From NCBI GenBank assembly GCA_050258555.1, contig JBLMZA010000137.1, positions 1-9,091 on the forward strand: DNA of 9,091 nucleotides, written 5' to 3'. Made by a program: the position numbers and the translations under genes. The notes under the pieces are model-generated. The model worked only from the letters and a program-made list of their open reading frames with translations. It was not told the origin of the DNA and did not search any database. Shown here one piece after another: positions 1 to 6,449 of the stretch; within the stretch, counting starts at the first letter, position 1, and every line of letters begins with the position of its first letter. Origin of the DNA: CAISDA01 sp050258555. Its GTDB lineage: Bacteria; Bacteroidota; Ignavibacteria; UBA10030; UBA8401.

Positions 1-793
1 GCGTCGTGACGGCCGACAGATGCGACGGATCGCAGTTGGTGATCTGTATGCGGCCGCCGCACATGGCGCCGGCAATCAGAAGCGTGCCGGCCTCGATGCG
101 GTCGGGAATGGTCACAACGGGTGCCGGATGGAGCGCATCGACGCCTTCGATCTCGAGCGTCGTTGAGCCGATGCCGTTGATCCTGGCGCCCATCGAGACG
201 AGAAAGTTCGCCAGATTGATGATCTCGGGCTCGATCGCGGCATTCTCGATCACCGATGTGCCCTGGGCGAGCACGGCCGCCATCAGGATGTTGCCTGTGG
301 CGCCGACGGAAGGGACCTTGAAGGAGATGCGCGTCGCCTTCAGGCGCTTGGCCTTGGCGATGATGTAGCCGTTTTCCATTTCGATCGACGCGCCGAGCTT
401 CTTCAGGCCCTCGATGTGAAGATCGACCGGACGCGGCCCCCAGGCGCATCCGCCCGGCAGCGAAACTTTCGCCTCGCCGTAGCGCGCCACCAACGGACCG
501 AGCACATAGATCGATGCGCGCATTTTCTTCACGTGCTCATAGGGCGCCTCGAAGCGGTTGACGCGGAACGTGTTGATGTTGAGCGTCGAGCCGTCGCGTT
601 CGATGGTCACGCCCATCGACTGCAGAAGGCGCGACATCGTCACGACGTCTCTCAAGTCGGGAGTGTTGTGAAGCTGATAATTGCCGCTTGCCAGAAGCGT
701 GGCCGGCATGAGCGCCAGCGAAGCGTTCTTGGCGCCGGAGATCGATGCGGTGCCCTGGAGCGTGCGTCCGCCCCGGATGATGAATTTATCCAC
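1..793 (-). CDS. murA: UDP-N-acetylglucosamine 1-carboxyvinyltransferase MurA (partial, C-terminus outside window)
   Basis: MurA transfers enolpyruvate from PEP to UDP-GlcNAc in the cytoplasm, the first committed step of peptidoglycan synthesis. Translating the minus strand from a GTG at 793 gives 264 codons of about 420 usual for the family, so the C-terminal third is missing. Visible landmarks are the early SGAKNA motif (Lys22, Asn23) and the PEP/fosfomycin loop LPGGCAWGPRPVDLHI, with the catalytic Cys at residue 116 (Cys115 in E. coli). Further on are SVGATGN and TNCDPSHLSAV, the latter near the cut end. The GTG is chosen because no in-frame ATG lies just upstream and a purine-rich AAGGAAAG (804-811, complement) ends about 10 nt before it. 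The loop Cys predicts fosfomycin sensitivity, which is family knowledge. The gene follows the methyltransferase gene by 39 bp on the same strand, so co-transcription is possible. Identification is secure. Confidence 0.96.
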   Translation of the reverse strand, partial: MDKFIIRGGRTLQGTASISGAKNASLALMPATLLASGNYQLHNTPDLRDVVTMSRLLQSMGVTIERDGSTLNINTFRVNRFEAPYEHVKKMRASIYVLGPLVARYGEAKVSLPGGCAWGPRPVDLHIEGLKKLGASIEMENGYIIAKAKRLKATRISFKVPSVGATGNILMAAVLAQGTSVIENAAIEPEIINLANFLVSMGARINGIGSTTLEIEGVDALHPAPVVTIPDRIEAGTLLIAGAMCGGRIQITNCDPSHLSAVTT

Positions 794-832
794 TCTGATG
801 TGTCTTTCCTTGTGTAATGCGAAAAAAAATAA

Positions 833-1762
833 TTAGCGCTGCACGCCCTGCATGCGGGTGCGCACCAGCTCGGCGATCGTGCGGATGTGAGCGGGACCCG
901 TGCCGCAGCAGCCGCCGATGATATTTATTCCGAGCGCCAACAGACGCTCGGCCTTTTCCCTGATCACTTCCGGCGTCTGCTTGTAGACGGCGACGCCGTC
1001 CACCCATTCGGGCATGCCGGCATTGGCCTTGGCAAGCAGAGGCTTGTGGGTGAGCGGGCGCATGGCGCCGATGATCCCGATCATTTCATCGAATCCGTTG
1101 CCGCAGTTGGCGCCGAGAATGTCCGCCCCGGCCTCGCTCAACCGCTCGACGGCTTCTTCGACCGACACGCCCCACATCGTATTGTAGACCCCGCCTGATC
1201 CCTCGAACGTCATCGTGGCGATGACGGGCAGCGAAGCGTGCTCTTTGGCCGCGCGCACGGCAAGGACGGCCTCGTCGATCGCCATCATCGTCTCGACCTG
1301 CAGCACATCGACGCCTGCTTTCGCAAGCGCGCGCACTTCGCGCGCGAATGCGTCGGAGACATCCTCCGCGCGCGCCTCGCCCATCGGCTCGATCATCTGG
1401 CCTGTGGGTCCGACCGATCCGCTGATGAAATACTGTCCGGGAACGGCATCCGGATGCACGAGCGCCAGCGCTTCGCGCGCCAGGCGGACCGACTCGCTGC
1501 AGAATGTTTCGAGTTGATGTTCGAGCTTGTGCATCGAGAGCCGGTATGCGTTGCATCCGAACGTGTTGGTCTCGATCATATCGGATCCGGCCCGGAAATA
1601 ATCGGCGTAGACGTCCCGGATGATCTCCGGATGCGTGAGATTGTATTCTTCCGAGCAGCCGCCGGTGGTGATGCCGCGCTTCTGCAGTTCCGTGCCCATG
1701 GCGCCGTCGCAGACCAGGACTTCGCCGCGCTCGAGGCGCCGAAGCAGTAATGAGTCAGTCAT
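833..1762 (-). CDS. homocysteine S-methyltransferase family protein (MetH N-terminal-module type)
   Basis: This 309-residue protein is a single homocysteine S-methyltransferase TIM barrel, a zinc enzyme that methylates homocysteine to methionine. The N-terminus has VCDGAMGTELQKRG (about 17-30), then GGCSEEYNLTHPEIIRDV and ETNTFGCNAYRL (64-74), as in the MetH N-terminal module. The three zinc-ligand cysteines are present: Cys220 in GANCG and Cys285-Cys286 in GGCCGT. No folate, cobalamin-binding or reactivation domain follows, so it is not complete MetH. It could work with a separate corrinoid protein, or use S-methylmethionine or another methyl donor; the sequence does not settle the donor. 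ATG 1762 is preferred over an in-frame ATG at 1834, because the barrel begins right after 1762 and the longer N-terminus overlaps a likely promoter. There is no clear Shine-Dalgarno sequence. It is divergent from kdsA. Confidence 0.9.
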   Translation of the reverse strand: MTDSLLLRRLERGEVLVCDGAMGTELQKRGITTGGCSEEYNLTHPEIIRDVYADYFRAGSDMIETNTFGCNAYRLSMHKLEHQLETFCSESVRLAREALALVHPDAVPGQYFISGSVGPTGQMIEPMGEARAEDVSDAFAREVRALAKAGVDVLQVETMMAIDEAVLAVRAAKEHASLPVIATMTFEGSGGVYNTMWGVSVEEAVERLSEAGADILGANCGNGFDEMIGIIGAMRPLTHKPLLAKANAGMPEWVDGVAVYKQTPEVIREKAERLLALGINIIGGCCGTGPAHIRTIAELVRTRMQGVQR

Positions 1763-1813
1763 GATCACAATCGAATCGTTGTTGGTGTATGAGAAATGAG
1801 TAAGGGAGCAATT

Positions 1814-1844
1814 CAAAGGTAAAAACAAAATCACGATGATTCAA
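1814..1844 (-). promoter_or_regulatory. candidate Bacteroidota-type promoter for the methyltransferase gene
   Basis: On the minus strand TTGA (1844-1841) is followed after exactly 19 nt by TACCTTTG (1821-1814). This is close to the Bacteroidota primary-sigma consensus TTTG-N19-21-TAnnTTTG. It would start transcription near 1807, giving a leader of about 45 nt before ATG 1762. The match is sequence-only, and the motif is short enough to occur by chance. Confidence 0.4.
1829..1841. repeat. short inverted repeat in the divergent promoter region
   Basis: AATCA (1829-1833) and TGATT (1837-1841) are perfect 5-bp inverted arms around a 3-bp centre. The repeat sits inside the spacer of the candidate minus-strand promoter, where a repressor site could lie. 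It is short and may be coincidental. No regulator gene is in the window. Confidence 0.2.
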
Positions 1845-1859
1845 CACCCGGGGCTTATC

Positions 1860-1890
1860 TTTCTTTTCCTCGGAAAAATTGCTATTTTAC
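1860..1890 (+). promoter_or_regulatory. candidate promoter for the kdsA-lptB cluster with an internal dyad
   Basis: TTTC (1860-1863), a 19-nt spacer and TATTTTAC (1883-1890) form a weak version of the TTTG-N19-TAnnTTTG pattern, with the same spacing as the divergent promoter. The spacer begins with a 14-bp dyad, TTTTCC-TC-GGAAAA (1864-1877). Transcription would start only a few nt before ATG 1898, implying a leaderless or nearly leaderless mRNA. AAGGA at 1891-1895 lies only 2 nt from the ATG, too close to act as a normal ribosome binding site. It is the best AT-rich promoter-like stretch ahead of kdsA. Confidence 0.35.
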
Positions 1891-1897
1891 AAGGACT

Positions 1898-2740
1898 ATG
1901 ACACAAGAACTCCAGATACATCAGGTGAAAATGGGAGGGGGGCATCCGCTTGCCCTCATTGCCGGACCGTGCGTGGTGGAAAACCGCGACATGATCATGA
2001 AGACGGCCGAGGCGGTCAAAGGCGCCGCCGATGCGCTGTCGATGTCCGTCATCTTCAAATCCTCGTACAAAAAAGCCAACCGCACGAGCCTTGAAGGCTT
2101 CACCGGCATCGGCATGGATGAAGCCTTGACGATCCTTGACGAGGTGAAGAGCCGCTTCAAGATGCCGATATTGACCGATATCCACACAGCCGAGGAAGTG
2201 ACGGCCGCGGCCCAGGTGGCCGATGTGCTGCAGATCCCGGCCTTTCTCTGCCGGCAGACCGATCTCCTTGTGGAGGCGGGAAAGTCGGGCCGTGCGGTCA
2301 ATATCAAGAAGGGGCAGTTCTGCGCCCCGGACGACATGCGGCACCCGATCGAGAAAGTGCGTTCGACCGGCAACACGCGCATTCTCGTGACCGAGCGCGG
2401 GGCATCCTTCGGCTATCACAATCTGGTGGTCGATATGCGCTCGCTCCAGGTGATGCGCGGCTTCGGCTGCCCTGTGGTGCTCGATGCGACGCATTCGGTG
2501 CAGCTTCCGGGCGGGGAGCCGGGCAGAAGCGGCGGACAGCCCGAGTTCATATTCGCGCTGGCGCGCGCCGGCGCCGCAGTCGGCATCGATGCGCTCTTTG
2601 TCGAGACGCATCCCGATCCGCCTTCGGCATTGAGCGACGCGGCAAGCCAGCTTCCCCTGGCCAAGTTGAAGGACCTGCTCACGCAGGTCAGGCGGATCGA
2701 TGAGACCGTCCGCGCCTTCTCTCACACCGCGACACATTGA
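1898..2740 (+). CDS. kdsA: 3-deoxy-8-phosphooctulonate synthase (Kdo8P synthase), metal-dependent class
   Basis: KdsA condenses PEP with arabinose-5-phosphate to Kdo-8-phosphate, the precursor of the Kdo sugars of the LPS core; it is a cytoplasmic TIM barrel. The 280-residue length is normal. KANRTS (59-64) marks a Kdo8P synthase rather than a DAHP synthase. The protein is closest in appearance to the Aquifex-type metal-dependent enzymes. It has IAGPCVVE with Cys25, DATHSVQLPGG with His199, FVETHPDP with Glu236 and SDAASQLPL with Asp247. The spacings of 174, 37 and 11 residues equal those of the Aquifex metal ligands Cys11/His185/Glu222/Asp233. The metal-independent E. coli type has Asn in place of the Cys. 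PAFLCRQTDLL, INVKKGQF-like NIKKGQF and FGYHNLVVDM are also seen. A later in-frame ATG at 1931 is possible, but the first is preferred. It leads the LPS cluster. Confidence 0.96.
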   Translation: MTQELQIHQVKMGGGHPLALIAGPCVVENRDMIMKTAEAVKGAADALSMSVIFKSSYKKANRTSLEGFTGIGMDEALTILDEVKSRFKMPILTDIHTAEEVTAAAQVADVLQIPAFLCRQTDLLVEAGKSGRAVNIKKGQFCAPDDMRHPIEKVRSTGNTRILVTERGASFGYHNLVVDMRSLQVMRGFGCPVVLDATHSVQLPGGEPGRSGGQPEFIFALARAGAAVGIDALFVETHPDPPSALSDAASQLPLAKLKDLLTQVRRIDETVRAFSHTATH

Positions 2741-2754
2741 ACACACGAGATGCT

Positions 2755-3738
2755 ATGAGTGGAACAGATATTGACAAGGGCCGCGAGGTCATCCGCATCG
2801 AGGCCCGCGCGCTTTCGGCGCTGGAAGCAAAAATCGATGATGCCTTCTCCTGCGCCGTCGAGACGATTTTCGCCTGCAAAGGCAGGATCATCGTCACCGG
2901 CATGGGAAAATCGGGACTCATCGGGCGCAAGATCGTCGCCACGATGAATTCCACGGGCACGCCCGCGCTCTTCATGCACCCGTCCGACGCCGTACACGGC
3001 GATCTGGGCATGGTGCGCGCCGACGATGCGGTGCTCTGCATTTCAAAAAGCGGCGATACGACGGAGCTGTTGCAACTGCTGCCGCTTTTCAAGCGGATCG
3101 GCGTGCCCGTCATCTCGCTGGTCGGCGTGAGAAGCTCTCCGCTGGCGCGCGGTTCGGATGTCGTGCTCGATGTCTCCGTCGAGGAGGAAGCCTGTCCGCT
3201 CGATCTGGCGCCGACGGCATCGACCACGGCGACGCTCGCCATGGGCGATGCCCTGGCGGTGACGCTCCTGGAGAAGCGGCATTTCACGAAGGACGACTTC
3301 GCGCTCTTCCATCCCGGAGGAAACTTAGGCAAGCGCCTGCTCCTGAAAGTCGAAGAGTTCATGGCGCAGGGCGAGGATATCCCGATTGTGCACCTGAAGA
3401 CCTCGCTGCGCGAAACGATTCTGGTGATGACATCGAAGCGGCTCGGGGCCACATGCGTCGTGGATGACGAGGGCATCCTGCGCGGCATCATCACCGACGG
3501 CGATCTCCGGAGGCTCCTCCAGAACAACAGCGAGGTCTCGAAGTTCGTGGCCGAAGAGATCATGATCCCGAACCCGAAGACGATCAGGCCCGGCATGCTT
3601 GCGGCCCATGCGCTGCAGGAAATGGAATCCTTCAAGATCACGCAGCTCGTCATTGTCGATGCCGCGCGCCGGCCGGTGGGCATGCTGCATCTGCATGATC
3701 TTGTCAATGCGGGACTATCGAACGACAATGCCGCATAA
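2755..3738 (+). CDS. kdsD: arabinose-5-phosphate isomerase (KdsD/KpsF family)
   Basis: This enzyme interconverts ribulose-5-phosphate and arabinose-5-phosphate, the co-substrate of the preceding KdsA, in the cytoplasm. The 327 residues match the usual length (E. coli KdsD 328) and architecture: a sugar-isomerase (SIS) domain at about 20-190, then two CBS domains at about 200-325. SIS motifs are GMGKSG (49-54), HPSDAVHGDLGM (75-86), SKSGDTTE (97-104), APTASTTATLAMGDAL (152-167) and FHPGGNLGK (185-193). Residues matching the E. coli active site are Lys52, Glu104, Glu145 and His186, all offset by seven. CBS signatures include IITDGDLRRLL and VGMLHLHDLVNAG. ATG 2755, 14 bp after the kdsA stop, is preferred over an in-frame TTG at 2737 that overlaps that stop. 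CBS domains suggest ligand control, but none is shown here. Confidence 0.95.
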   Translation: MSGTDIDKGREVIRIEARALSALEAKIDDAFSCAVETIFACKGRIIVTGMGKSGLIGRKIVATMNSTGTPALFMHPSDAVHGDLGMVRADDAVLCISKSGDTTELLQLLPLFKRIGVPVISLVGVRSSPLARGSDVVLDVSVEEEACPLDLAPTASTTATLAMGDALAVTLLEKRHFTKDDFALFHPGGNLGKRLLLKVEEFMAQGEDIPIVHLKTSLRETILVMTSKRLGATCVVDDEGILRGIITDGDLRRLLQNNSEVSKFVAEEIMIPNPKTIRPGMLAAHALQEMESFKITQLVIVDAARRPVGMLHLHDLVNAGLSNDNAA

Positions 3739-4303
3739 GGAAACGACATTCAGAAAAATCCGGCTGAAGCGCGCGGCGCTTCTGTGCGCGCTGGGCGCGG
3801 CAGCGATCGCCTTCGGCGCCTGCGAAGAGAAGATCAAGCCTGCCACACTGGGCGGACTTTCTTCGCAGTCGATGCCCTCGCAGGAGAGCTGGAAGACGAC
3901 GGTGACATTCACCGATACGGGCGTCGTGAAGGCGATACTGAAGACGGGACATCTCTCGATGTACGAGCAGTCGCGCACGACGCATCTTGATTCGGGCGTG
4001 CATGTCGACTTCTTCGACGAGTACGGACGGCATTCGACCGTGCTCACTTCGCAGAAGGGATCGGTCGACGAGTCGACCAATAATCTCGAGGCCGTCGGCA
4101 ATGTGGTGGTGCGCTCCGACAGCGGCGTTGTGGTGAGGACGGAAAAGATGCGCTGGGACAACGCCAGACAGCGCATCCTCTCCGATGAATTCGTGCGCAT
4201 CACCTCTCCCACGGAGCAATTGCAGGGCCGCGGCTTTGAATCGGACCAGAATCTGCGCAATTACAAGATCTTTCATGTGACAGGAAGCGCACAGGCGAAA
4301 TAA
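3728..4303 (+). CDS. lptC: LPS export protein LptC, predicted lipoprotein
   Basis: LptC is the single-anchored component that accepts LPS from the LptB2FG transporter and passes it into the periplasmic bridge. The protein has 191 residues, the same as E. coli LptC. It begins with a basic N-region (RKIRLKR), a hydrophobic stretch (about 16-30) and a lipobox-like AFGAC. This predicts a lipidated Cys32 rather than the transmembrane anchor of E. coli LptC. Phe at position -3 is less usual for a lipobox. Beta-jellyroll-like repeats follow (FTDTGVVKAIL, VDFFDEYGRHSTVLTS, NLEAVGNVVV), and the C-terminal GRGFESDQNLRNYKIFHVTG (168-187) resembles the end of the LptC family. ATG 3728 overlaps kdsD by 11 bp, which suggests translational coupling. 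Ribosome binding signals are weak. Family assignment rests on motif and position and is fairly secure. Confidence 0.88.
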   Translation: MPHKETTFRKIRLKRAALLCALGAAAIAFGACEEKIKPATLGGLSSQSMPSQESWKTTVTFTDTGVVKAILKTGHLSMYEQSRTTHLDSGVHVDFFDEYGRHSTVLTSQKGSVDESTNNLEAVGNVVVRSDSGVVVRTEKMRWDNARQRILSDEFVRITSPTEQLQGRGFESDQNLRNYKIFHVTGSAQAK

Positions 4304-4305
4304 CC

Positions 4306-5628
4306 ATGAGCATGCCATTGCGATATGATCGGATTGACGGGCGCAGGCTTCGCGCGTTTGCGGCCGCATGCGTGCTCTCTCTGCTGTGCATCGCGCCGAC
4401 GGCGCAGGCCTTCCAGGTCGTGCAGCTCCACCATGCCGACAGCCTGGTGGGGCGTGTGCTGCCCACGGGCGAGGATGTGCGCGAGCTCTCGGGCTCTGTG
4501 TATTTTTCGCAGGGAGCCGTCCGCGTCTGGTGCGACCGCGCGGTGCAGTATCTGGCCAAGAACGAGTTCGAGCTGGTGGGGAATGTGAAGGTGATCCGCG
4601 ATACGGTCACGCTCACCTCGCGCTACGGGCGGTACTTCGGGCAGACCAAGCAGGCGTATTGCGAGCAGGGCGTGAAGCTCGAGACGAAGCATGTGACGCT
4701 CTTCGCCGACCGCGGCACCTACTATACCGAAGAGCGCCGGGCGTTTTTCGAGCGCCATGTGCGCGTGCTCGATTCGGCGTCGACCATTTACTGCGACGAG
4801 CTGACGTATTACGAAGCCGACCGCCGCTCGATCGCCCACCAGAATGTCAGGATCATCAATGCCGGCAGCGGCATCACGATGTACGGCGGACATCTCGATC
4901 ATTTCGACAATACGCATTACAGCAAGATGACCGTCGATCCGCGCATGGTGCAGATCGACACGAGCGCTGCAGGCGAAATCGATACGCTCACGGTGCGGAG
5001 CATCGTCATGGAATCGTACGACGATTCGACCAGGAGGCTCATCGCCTCCGATTCGGTGACGATCGTGCGCTCGGCCCTTTCGGCCAAAGGCGGACTCGTG
5101 CGCTACTACAGAAGTGAGGACAGGATCGAGCTCCATAAAAAGCCGATCGTGTGGTATGAAGAGCATCAGGTGACCGGCGACACCGTCACGCTCTATCTGG
5201 AGCGCCGAAGACTGGACCATGCCGTCGTGCGCGGACACGCCTTCGTCCTCTCCCAGTCCGATTCGCTCTATCCGTCGCGCTATAACCAGCTCACAGGCCG
5301 TCTGCTCACGCTCCGCTTCCGGCAGAACAAGATCGAGTCGGCCGTCGTCGAGCGCAACGCCGTGAGCCTGTATTTTCTCTATGACGGGCGGCAGCCCAAC
5401 GGCGTCAACCGCACCAGCGGCGATTATATCTCGATGACGTTCCGGGAGGGCAAGCCGGACATGATCCGCATCATGCGCGGCATCGAGGGCACGTACTATC
5501 CCGAACCGATGGTCGTGCGCGATACACAGGCATACAATCTGGACGGCTTTGTGCTCCGGCGCGACCGTCCGACCCGGGTGCAGGCGGAGAAGCCGCCGGC
5601 GCCCTCAGGCACAAGGAGCGGGGCATAG
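4306..5628 (+). CDS. OstA-like (LptA/LptD N-terminal domain family) periplasmic LPS transport protein
   Basis: This 440-residue exported protein starts 2 bp after lptC. Residues 1-35 form a signal peptide: basic DGRRLR, a hydrophobic core, and PTAQA before a likely cleavage at 35/36 with no lipobox. The mature part is a long run of OstA/LptA-type beta-strand repeats. Examples are LSGSVYFSQGAVRVWCDRAV, ELVGNVKVIRDTVTLTSRYG, CDELTYYEADRRSIAHQNVR and LRFRQNKIESAVVERNA. It corresponds to the OstA-like proteins of Bacteroidota-type genomes, more than twice the length of E. coli LptA (185 residues). It has no LptD-sized C-terminal beta-barrel. The inferred role is the periplasmic LPS bridge between LptC and outer-membrane LptD. 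The tail (about 419-440, TRVQAEKPPAPSGTRSGA) is Pro/basic-rich and probably disordered. A second ATG at 4312 could also serve as the start. LptD is not in the window. Confidence 0.85.
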   Translation: MSMPLRYDRIDGRRLRAFAAACVLSLLCIAPTAQAFQVVQLHHADSLVGRVLPTGEDVRELSGSVYFSQGAVRVWCDRAVQYLAKNEFELVGNVKVIRDTVTLTSRYGRYFGQTKQAYCEQGVKLETKHVTLFADRGTYYTEERRAFFERHVRVLDSASTIYCDELTYYEADRRSIAHQNVRIINAGSGITMYGGHLDHFDNTHYSKMTVDPRMVQIDTSAAGEIDTLTVRSIVMESYDDSTRRLIASDSVTIVRSALSAKGGLVRYYRSEDRIELHKKPIVWYEEHQVTGDTVTLYLERRRLDHAVVRGHAFVLSQSDSLYPSRYNQLTGRLLTLRFRQNKIESAVVERNAVSLYFLYDGRQPNGVNRTSGDYISMTFREGKPDMIRIMRGIEGTYYPEPMVVRDTQAYNLDGFVLRRDRPTRVQAEKPPAPSGTRSGA

Positions 5629-5661
5629 ACATTTATGGCAGACGAGGAAAAAGGACGGATC

Positions 5662-6405
5662 ATGCTCCGTTCGGAAAATCTGATCAAGCAGTATAAAAAG
5701 CGCACGGTCGTCAACGAAGTCTCCGTCGAGGTGAAGCAGGGGGAAGTCGTCGGGCTTCTGGGTCCCAACGGCGCCGGCAAGACGACGACCTTCTACATGA
5801 TCGTCGGCATGATCCGCCCCACAGGCGGCAAGGTCTTTCTGGAGAGCCGTGATATCACGCGCCTGCCGATGTACAAGCGGGCCAGAGCCGGCGTGGGCTA
5901 CCTGCCCCAGGAGCCGTCGGTCTTCCGGACGATGAGCGTGCGCGACAATATTCTTTCGGTGCTGCAGATGACCGGGCTGTCGGCGAAAGAGCAGGCTTCG
6001 CGCTGCGACAGCCTGATCGAGGAGTTCGGGCTCGGGCATATCCAAAAAAGTCCGGGCTACGTGCTCTCGGGCGGAGAGCGCCGGCGCACGGAAATCGCGC
6101 GGGCGCTGGCGACCGATCCGAAATTCATCCTGCTCGATGAGCCGTTTGCCGGCATCGATCCGATCGCGGTCGAAGACATCATGAAGACGGTCAAGGGGCT
6201 TGCCACGCGCGGCATCGGCGTTTTGATCACCGATCACAACGTGCACGAAACGCTCACGATCACCAACCGGTCGTATCTCCTGTTTGAAGGAAGGATCCTG
6301 AAATCCGGCACGGCATCCGAGCTGGCCTCCGATCCCGAGGCGCGGCGGCTGTATCTGGGCGAAACCTTCACGCTCGACCGCTACGAGCAGACGCAGAAAC
6401 TTTAA
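5662..6405 (+). CDS. lptB: LPS export ABC transporter ATP-binding protein LptB
   Basis: LptB is the cytoplasmic ATPase dimer that powers LptFG-driven extraction of LPS from the inner membrane. Motifs in the 247-residue product are Walker A GPNGAGKT (34-41) followed by TTFYMIVGM, Q-loop Gln83 in LPQEPSVFR, ABC signature LSGGE (135-139), Walker B ILLDEPFAGIDP with catalytic Glu160, and switch His192 in ITDHNVHET. TTTFYMIVGMI and the C-terminal YLGETF are typical of LptB rather than other ABC ATPases. Start choice: ATG 5662 has AAGGA six bases upstream and aligns with the E. coli N-terminus. An upstream in-frame ATG at 5635, six bases after the ostA-like stop, would add nine residues (MADEEKGRI) and cannot be excluded. 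LptF and LptG are not in this window. Confidence 0.96.
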   Translation: MLRSENLIKQYKKRTVVNEVSVEVKQGEVVGLLGPNGAGKTTTFYMIVGMIRPTGGKVFLESRDITRLPMYKRARAGVGYLPQEPSVFRTMSVRDNILSVLQMTGLSAKEQASRCDSLIEEFGLGHIQKSPGYVLSGGERRRTEIARALATDPKFILLDEPFAGIDPIAVEDIMKTVKGLATRGIGVLITDHNVHETLTITNRSYLLFEGRILKSGTASELASDPEARRLYLGETFTLDRYEQTQKL

Positions 6406-6415
6406 TTCACGATCC

Positions 6416-6442
6416 TTATTTTTTTTTCGGAAGAGGAAGAGA
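6416..6442 (+). promoter_or_regulatory. T-tract and ribosome binding region ahead of aroF
   Basis: The 44-bp gap between lptB and aroF holds TTA, nine T and CG (6416-6429), then a purine-rich AGAGGAAGAGA (6432-6442) that ends 7 nt before ATG 6450 and is a plausible Shine-Dalgarno sequence. No hairpin precedes the T run, so it does not look like an intrinsic terminator for lptB. It could be the -10/-7 part of an internal promoter, since a nearly identical tract precedes murA. The ribosome binding role is better supported than the promoter role. Confidence 0.35.
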
Positions 6443-6449
6443 ACACATT

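Noticed and set aside
6..817. Plus-strand open frames of 120 and 133 codons across the left end
   Set aside because: They are antisense to murA, whose motifs are unmistakable, and their translations resemble no known family.
820..862. Possible intrinsic terminator between the methyltransferase gene and murA
   Set aside because: The T8 tract follows only an imperfect, mismatched stem some 10 bases away, so it does not meet a normal terminator pattern.
1841..2746. A 301-codon minus-strand frame opposite kdsA
   Set aside because: It is an antisense shadow of a GC-rich gene; its translation is Arg/His-rich and has no recognisable domain.
2688..3749. A 353-codon minus-strand frame opposite kdsD
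   Set aside because: It is Ser/Arg-rich and fully antisense to a gene with complete SIS and CBS motifs, as expected from codon-position GC bias.
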